Positions 59,747 to 64,000 of a stretch of DNA of 64,000 nt are shown here, one piece after another. The notes beneath the pieces were generated by a model that was not told where the DNA came from, ran no database searches, and worked only from the letters and a program-made list of their open reading frames with translations. The stretch is from Ifrita kowaldi (lineage: Eukaryota > Chordata > Aves > Passeriformes > Cinclosomatidae): positions 62,001 to 126,000 of the forward strand of contig VZRS01004408.1 in assembly GCA_013398055.1 (NCBI GenBank), read 5' to 3'. Each line of letters starts with the position of its first letter. The first letter of the stretch is position 1. Both the position numbers and the translations under genes were made by a program.

Positions 59747-59921
59747 CCCTGCAGCCACAGATACCTTGCCAAATTTCTGGAGAACAGAGGTGTCTTGATT
59801 CCTCTGGAAGTACTGGGGCTGAACCACGTGAAAGAAGAGGACAAAAGAGAGTCTGTAGAGCTGCTGTTGTTCACTGGAGACACTGGCAGGGAGTATAAGG
59901 AGCTCATTTGTGAAAGCTGTG
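59747..59921 (+). pseudogene. ARMH1: ARMH1 exon relic, reading frame intact
   Basis: A 175-nt exon with a CCCTATTCTTGCAG acceptor and a GTACGC donor. It is open throughout: HRYLAKFLENRGVLIPLEVL, GLNHVKEEDKRESVELL, then GREYKELICESCG. It aligns without gaps to the family's helical repeat segment (RYL, GGVL..LE.LGL, KEE, KESV, YKELICES). Preservation of a 58-codon frame at this divergence suggests constraint until fairly recently. Called pseudogene because of the lesions in the other exons. Confidence 0.72.
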
Positions 59922-60734
59922 GTACGCAGCATGTCCATTTGTGCTTTGTCCTGATTCAGGCGAGGATGTTCTCCCTGACCTCTGGCCCCTGGGGCTGCTT
60001 GCTGCACTGAGCCACTCCCTTCCCTCCACCTGCGGATGGCAGATTCAGCAGTGCTGCTCCGGCTGGAAGGAGTTCAGAGTCTCAGCTATTGTTGAGCGGT
60101 TCCATTTCATCCCCTCCCATTTTTTAACAAGCTCACTTTCTTCACAGTCATTTTGGTGCGATATTGCTGCCTTGCTGGTCACAATTCCTCCTGTTAAAAC
60201 CACAAAACAGTTTCCACCCTTACCTGCAGCATTCACCTACTGCAAACTTTCCCAGAGTTCCTCTCAGGGGTGGGAGAGTTTTGTGACTTGCATCTTTTGA
60301 AAGAGCATTACAACTTTTTCTTTCTGTTTTTCCTCCCGGGTAGTGGAAGCCAAACCCTGTTAGTTCTGTAGTTCAGAGGACATTCTCAGAGGCCATGGGG
60401 TGATACATGCTGTCACAGCTTCCTCCAAGAGAGACAAAGCAGCAGGCTCAGCAGTGGGATCTGTAGCAACTCTGTCAGTATACCAGTGCCAGACTCTGTT
60501 TCTGTAAATGCCCACAGAAGATCCTTCCTTGGCCACTTACTCCAGCTGAGAATTTTGCTAACTGGTTTTCTAGGTGTGGCTCCTGACAAGGACAGAGAAA
60601 TTTTCTCCTGGCTGCTTGAGCAATGCGTCAAGTAGGATGCGGTACTGGGTTCTCTCAGAGTGACAGTGAAACAGCTCAGGCGACTGATCCAGGCTCATCC
60701 AGGCACACAGGTTGGCATCTCTTTCTCTGCACAA

Positions 60735-60931
60735 ATGTGCAAGGCCTCACCAAGTTCCTAAACGCCTCCAACTCAGCGGAAGATCAAAGAGATGCACAGG
60801 TTCTGCTGGACTCTTTGGGCCACAGCAATCCCAAGTACCAGAGCCAAGATTCCCAAGGCCTCACAGCCGTGCTGTTTTGTACCTCCCCCCAGGCCCAGCA
60901 TGGGCCTCTGCAGATGCTCAGGGTCATGCAA
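60735..60931 (+). pseudogene. ARMH1: ARMH1 exon relic with lost splice donor
   Basis: This 65-codon block reads VQGLTKFLNASNSAEDQRDA, QVLLDSLGHSNPKYQ and later LQMLRVMQ, with the same residue count as the remembered human exon (QVLLDSLVHGNPKYQ). Its right boundary should be CAG/GTGAGG but reads CAA/ATGAGG, so the donor GT is AT (60932-60933). At the left edge the expected acceptor AG reads AA (60733-60734). An in-frame AAG six codon bases downstream (ending at 60745) could serve as a substitute acceptor. The open frame runs on past 60931 into non-homologous sequence and stops at 61036. Confidence 0.7.
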
Positions 60932-61048
60932 ATGAGGAGTGGGCCTTGCTGGGGGCAATGGGCAGTGTTACCACCAGTGTCCATCCCTGTTCAGGCAGGA
61001 GCTGTGCTTGTCTCCTTGGCATTGTGGCTGCACTGAGTAGCCCTGCTG

Positions 61049-61088
61049 CCTGGAAGAGAACAGCCTGGAAGAGAACAGCCTGGAGAAC
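61049..61088 (+). repeat. 15-bp tandem repeat
   Basis: CCTGGAAGAGAACAG occurs twice in tandem (61049-61063, 61064-61078), followed by a degenerate partial copy CCTGGAGAAC. It lies in the ARMH1 relic interval. Confidence 0.85.
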
Positions 61089-61129
61089 TGTGTGAAGACT
61101 GTCCTTGTCACTCTGCCCTTTTCCCCCAG

Positions 61130-61214
61130 GATATGATGGGAGAGGTGCGCTGTGTGCTCATGGAGCCCATGCTGGGTGTACTGTGTTCAGTACACCTGGA
61201 GGTCCAGTAGAAAG
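61130..61214 (+). pseudogene. ARMH1: ARMH1 exon relic with in-frame TAG
   Basis: An 85-nt exon between a CTTTTCCCCCAG acceptor and a GTAGGA donor, exactly the 28 codons plus one base expected from the family. It reads DMMGEVRCVLMEPMLGVLCS then VHLEVQ, followed by TAG (61208-61210) where human has tyrosine after HLEVQ. The remaining ARMH1 exons were not found in the 2.8 kb to the window end. They are either lost or lie beyond the U5 genes. Confidence 0.68.
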
Positions 61215-61384
61215 GTAGGATCTGTCTACCCACCCTGGGTGGTCTGGGGCTGGCCTGGGAAAGTGTGCCGGGGACGAAGGGCAGGCACAGGAGGCCTCGG
61301 CCGTGCTTCGCTGGGGCCCCGATGCTGCCTGGCTGAGGCCGATACGGGGCTGGGCGGGGCTGGGCCTTATTAGTATTCAGGATA

Positions 61385-61409
61385 ATTTGCATACCCAGAG
61401 TACACCGCG
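61385..61409 (+). promoter_or_regulatory. Distal sequence element of U5 copy 1 (octamer + STAF)
   Basis: A perfect inverted octamer ATTTGCAT (61385-61392) is followed directly by TACCCAGAGTACACCGCG (61392-61409). The latter fits 16 of 18 positions of the STAF/ZNF143 consensus YWCCCRNMATSCMYYRCR. At -219 to -195 from the U5 start, this is the standard distance for a Pol II snRNA distal element recognised by Oct-1 and ZNF143. Confidence 0.8.
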
Positions 61410-61542
61410 GGGCGGTGCCGCAAACACGGTACAGTTCGGGCCGCCGCTCCCCGGGACTGCTGGTCCGGTGTAAGGTCGGGCTCTGTCCGCTCCCGGGACA
61501 ATGGGACGGGGCACTACAGAGTCAAACCTGGGGGCACTCGGC

Positions 61543-61562
61543 GTCGCTGTAACCTTAGGAGG
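61543..61562 (+). promoter_or_regulatory. Proximal sequence element of U5 copy 1
   Basis: GTCGCTGTAACCTTAGGAG starts exactly 61 bp upstream of the RNA start. It resembles the SNAPc-binding element (TYACCGTRACTTNRARAG). No TATA box follows, which indicates RNA polymerase II. Confidence 0.72.
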
Positions 61563-61603
61563 GACAGCCTTGCATCGGTAGCTCCCGAGAGATACTGCGC
61601 CGC

Positions 61604-61719
61604 ATACTCTGGTTTCTCTTCAGATCGTATAAATCTTTCGCCTTTTACTAAAGATTTCCGTGGAGAGGAACAGGCACGAGTGTCGAGAAATTTTTTGAGG
61701 CTCCATTTCGGTGGAGCTA
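61604..61719 (+). ncRNA. U5 spliceosomal snRNA, copy 1
   Basis: The 116-nt RNA matches the U5 family in full length. It has a 5' end ATACTCTGGTTTCTCTTC, the invariant loop 1 CGCCTTTTACTAAAG (which holds the exon ends during splicing), TTTCCGTGGAGAGGAAC, the Sm site AATTTTTTGAG, and a 3' stem-loop GGCTCC-ATTTC-GGTGGAGC. A 3' box-like GTAAAAAATAGA follows at 61731-61742. All promoter elements are present, so it is probably active. U5 is the core of the U4/U6.U5 tri-snRNP. Human chromosome 1p34.1 has U5 genes in the same neighbourhood. Confidence 0.95.
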
Positions 61720-62414
61720 CCCTTATAATAGTAAAAAATAGAACAAGACATAACATATAGAAAGGTATCCTTGTATTGTAACACAGCGAAGGCGATGTGT
61801 GGCCGCCTGAGGCGGGAAGCGGAACCTGCTGCGGAGGGTTACCGACTCCACTTGCCCGTGGCTGCCGGCAGCATGCATTTTGCATTTAAGGTCCCTCCGC
61901 ACCGCCTCTACCCCCGCCAGGGCGGCCACCTCATTACCCTTATCTGGTCAGAAGATGTGCGGTGACGGGGCGGGGCTCGGGCAACCCCGTCTCCCGGCCC
62001 GGCCGATGCAGCGGAGCAGCTGCATGCCGGCGGTTCGGACTCCGGGAGAAGCGGCAGCCGGGGACCTGCCCGAAAGTCCCGGGCACTGCAGGCCCGCCCG
62101 GGGTGATAGGGGTGGTGTATGGCGCCCGCCCGGAGCTCAGCACCATGCGTGGGGCCCTACCGCGAGCCCTGTCGAGCTCCGGTCCGTGGCGGCGGCGTAC
62201 GGTGGCCTTTCTCGCAGCCGACTTTTTGCTTCTGCGTGGTGCTGCCCGTGCCGACGATGCGACCACACCCGCGCGCCGCAGGGTCCTTCTCCACTACCGC
62301 TCGCTTTGTCCCCAGCTGCCCCGCTCCGCTCCGCCCCGCCCTCGCCGGCAGGAGGGCAGGAGGCACCGGGCTTGGTCGGGGCGGGCCGCTTCCTCCGCTT
62401 GCTGTGATCAGCAT
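61720..62414. other. Spacer between U5 copies 1 and 2
   Basis: GC-rich spacer. It contains an isolated SPH/octamer-like patch, AGCATGCATTTTGCATTTA (61871-61889), and many CpGs between 61,960 and 62,500. No second RNA gene is recognised. Long open frames here are due to GC content. Confidence 0.7.
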
Positions 62415-62432
62415 ACCCGGAATGCAGTGCGG
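62415..62432 (+). promoter_or_regulatory. STAF/ZNF143 distal element of U5 copy 2
   Basis: TACCCGGAATGCAGTGCG fits 17 of 18 positions of the STAF consensus and starts 231 bp upstream of the RNA. A perfect octamer is missing; the adjacent GTGATCAGCAT is at best a degenerate one. Confidence 0.75.
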
Positions 62433-62584
62433 GCAGCGCTGGGCCGGCCGCGCCGAGCGCCGCCGCTCCGAGCCGGCGTAGCCGTGGGCTCGGGCCATCC
62501 GGGCTGTGGTACCGGCGGGGGCCTGGTGCCGAGCCGGGTGAGGCGCCGGAAAGAGTGGGAAGTGGGGGAAGGAACTGAGGGAGG

Positions 62585-62604
62585 GTCGCCGTGTCCTGTG
62601 GAGC
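62585..62604 (+). promoter_or_regulatory. Proximal sequence element of U5 copy 2
   Basis: GTCGCCGTGTCCTGTGGAG starts exactly 61 bp upstream of the RNA start and matches the copy 1 element at most positions (GTCGCYGTRNCCT..GGAG). No TATA box. Confidence 0.7.
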
Positions 62605-62645
62605 AGGAACCGGGAGTGAGCATATGTGCGGGACACTTTTGCTTT

Positions 62646-62760
62646 ATACTCTGGTTTCTCTTCAGATCGTATAAATCTTTCGCCTTTTACTAAAGATTTC
62701 CGTGGAGAGGAACAAGTACGAGTCTTGAAAAATTTTTGAGGCTCCATTTCGGTGGAGCTA
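62646..62760 (+). ncRNA. U5 spliceosomal snRNA, copy 2
   Basis: A 115-nt RNA whose first ~69 nt are identical to copy 1, including loop 1. It differs after GAGGAAC: AAGTACGAGTCTTGAAAAA replaces GGCACGAGTGTCGAGAAA, and the Sm site is one U shorter (AATTTTTGAG), which still fits Sm binding. The 3' stem-loop GGCTCC-ATTTC-GGTGGAGC is unchanged. A 3' box-like GGTGAAAAAAAGATA follows at 62771-62785. Confidence 0.94.
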
Positions 62761-62982
62761 ACCTTATTCTGGTGAAAAAAAGATAGTGTTGAGGAGGGGA
62801 TGGGTGGCGTGGGTTGTTGTTGGATCACGGCATTGTGATTGGGGATTATAAGAAGTCTCACGCGATTCGAGCCGTGGAGATAACGGATCCGCTGCGGCAC
62901 CGGTGTCAGCAGAACCAACATGCCCCGCCCGTCCCCACCCTGGGCTCCTCCTACTCATTACCGGCGCCTCGTTACTGGGCTA

Positions 62983-63007
62983 ATTTGCATGCCCAGGGTG
63001 CCCCGCG
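62983..63007 (+). promoter_or_regulatory. Distal sequence element of U5 copy 3 (octamer + STAF)
   Basis: A perfect inverted octamer ATTTGCAT (62983-62990) is followed by a STAF-like TGCCCAGGGTGCCCCGCG (62990-63007) with three mismatches. Same arrangement as copy 1, at -210 to -186. Confidence 0.78.
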
Positions 63008-63131
63008 GCCCCACCGGTGTCCGGCGTTGCTGCCGCTGCCCCGTGCGGGCTGTGGGGGCTGTCCGGTGTGTGCGTCCCGTGCGGCCGGGCCGAGCCGGGG
63101 ATGCGGGGCCGGGAGCGGCGCGCGGGTTAGT

Positions 63132-63151
63132 GTTACCCTGACTTTCGGGGG
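63132..63151 (+). promoter_or_regulatory. Proximal sequence element of U5 copy 3
   Basis: GTTACCCTGACTTTCGGGGG starts exactly 61 bp upstream of the RNA start. It is the closest of the three to the vertebrate SNAPc consensus (TTACC.TGACTT). No TATA box. Confidence 0.78.
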
Positions 63152-63192
63152 ATGGAGCAGAAGACGCCTGTGTTGGGAGGAAGGTTGGTATT

Positions 63193-63308
63193 GTACTTTG
63201 GTTTCTCTTCAGATCGTATAAATCTTTCGCCTTTTACTAAAGATTTCCGTGGAGAGGAACAAATACGAGTGTCGAGAAATTTTTTGAGGCTCCATTGTGG
63301 TGGAGCTA
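63193..63308 (+). ncRNA. U5 spliceosomal snRNA, copy 3
   Basis: A 116-nt RNA with GTACTTTGG at the 5' end, two changes from copies 1 and 2 (A1G, C6T; the second permits a G-U wobble in the basal stem). Loop 1 and the internal stem are identical. Then come AAATACGAGTGTCGAGAAA, the Sm site AATTTTTTGAG, and a 3' stem-loop with an altered loop, GGCTCC-ATTGT-GGTGGAGC. A canonical 3' box GTTTAAAAATAGA lies at 63319-63331, the best of the three. Probably an expressed U5 variant. Confidence 0.93.
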
Positions 63309-63334
63309 CATATCTTTGGTTTAAAAATAGAGTT

Positions 63335-64000
63335 AGAAAGTGCCGTACTTGGTTTGGGGCAGCCCGGGTTTTACAGTGGTTGTTGTAGCTTGTTGTTTGT
63401 GCGCCCACTGACTTGACTACCAAAGGTACAAGCGCTAGCCAAGGCACACTCGGGTGACCTTCCAGGGCGGCAAGCAGGGTCTTTCATTCAAGGTCCATCA
63501 CCACCTGCCGGGCTCAGCCGTCACCTTGACAGGGAGGGGAGGTGCAGGGGGCTGTCCCCTGAGGAGAGGAGTGCAGCAGCAGGGGCTGCTCGGGTCGAGG
63601 CAGGGGTTGCCCGCAGCACTAATGCTACCCTGCAGGCCTTCAGAGATGTGCTGCGGGCTGCTGGGTGAGGCTGGTGAACAGTTCCAGCGCTGGGTGTTTC
63701 CTGTCCCGGCTCAGCAGTGCAGGCCACAGTAGCCCCGGCTGCCTGAGCTGTGGCATGTGCATAGATCATGATATGTAGCTGCAGTGTTACCTGAAAAACT
63801 ACATCCATCTTCCTTTCATGCTAGCAGTGTAACTCCACCTCTCTTTGAAGTGTTTCAAAGCATCATTCTCTCCTTCCTAATGGTCCTCATACACACAATC
63901 ACACTTTGTCTGAGGGAGCCTGTGCTGGTGTATGTTTAACAGGCAGCTGCCACAAAAGTCATTCAGTGAGAAACTGGAGTAGAAGCTACAGGACCATAAA
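63335..64000. other. Unassigned 3' end of window
   Basis: GC-rich to about 63,750, then AT-rich. I see no exon, RNA gene or repeat. In particular, no further ARMH1 exon and no fourth U5 copy is visible. Confidence 0.6.

Noticed and set aside
61962..62921. Long open frames on both strands (243 and 254 codons) between and across the U5 copies
   Set aside because: They run through the snRNA gene and its promoter, are rich in Arg, Pro, Ala and Gly as expected from CpG-rich sequence, and resemble no protein.
61604..63308. U5 copies as retrotransposed pseudogenes
   Set aside because: All three are full length with intact loop 1, Sm site, promoter elements at conserved distances and 3' boxes, and there is no poly-A tail or target-site duplication.
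1..64000. CRISPR arrays, bacterial operons, phage or integrated viral genes
   Set aside because: The genes are spliced vertebrate genes; no regularly spaced repeats, viral polymerase or envelope-like frames were seen.

Overview
The window is vertebrate nuclear DNA, almost certainly from a bird. It carries large introns with GT-AG splice sites, sparse interspersed repeats (one CR1-like LINE tail and a few relics of ancient amniote SINEs), a CpG-island promoter and short assembly gaps. The gene order RNF220 > / < TMEM53 / ARMH1 > / U5 snRNA genes matches the block known from human 1p34.1. Gene identities come from translating the exons and comparing them with remembered family sequences; no database search was run.

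Positions 1-46,400 (+ strand) hold the 3' part of RNF220, a RING E3 ubiquitin ligase. Seven coding exons (14787-14883, 15881-15967, 17256-17311, 19035-19113, 33874-33982, 35111-35185, 43384-43455) join in phase and encode the last ~191 residues, including the whole C3HC4 RING finger. A ~2.9 kb 3' UTR follows. The N-terminal exons lie left of the window. The introns, especially the 14.8 kb ones, contain several blocks with homeodomain-, Pbx/Hox- or NFI-like sites that look like conserved developmental enhancers. This is inferred from composition only.

Positions 46,400-52,489 are the convergent interval between RNF220 and TMEM53. It holds one strong conserved-element candidate (47,150-47,400) and the TMEM53 3' UTR. 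TMEM53 lies on the minus strand in three exons (55554-55611, 54975-55087, 52490-53152). They splice in phase to a complete 277-residue nuclear-envelope protein. Its first exon sits in a CpG island with inverted CCAAT boxes.

Positions 55,900-61,250 hold the neighbouring + strand gene ARMH1, which appears to be a unitary pseudogene here. Four coding exons keep the length and phase expected of the family or can be aligned to it. However, the start codon reads GTG, the first coding exon has two 2-nt net frameshifts, one splice donor GT reads AT, the facing acceptor is lost or shifted, and an in-frame TAG interrupts the fourth exon. Two MIR-like SINE relics lie just upstream.

Positions 61,380-63,335 contain three tandem + strand U5 snRNA genes (61604-61719, 62646-62760, 63193-63308). 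Each has a proximal sequence element starting exactly 61 bp upstream, a distal element with a STAF/ZNF143 site (two also have a perfect octamer), and a 3' box. The 5' halves and loop 1 are essentially identical, while the Sm-flanking and 3' stem-loop regions differ. The last ~650 bases hold nothing I recognise.
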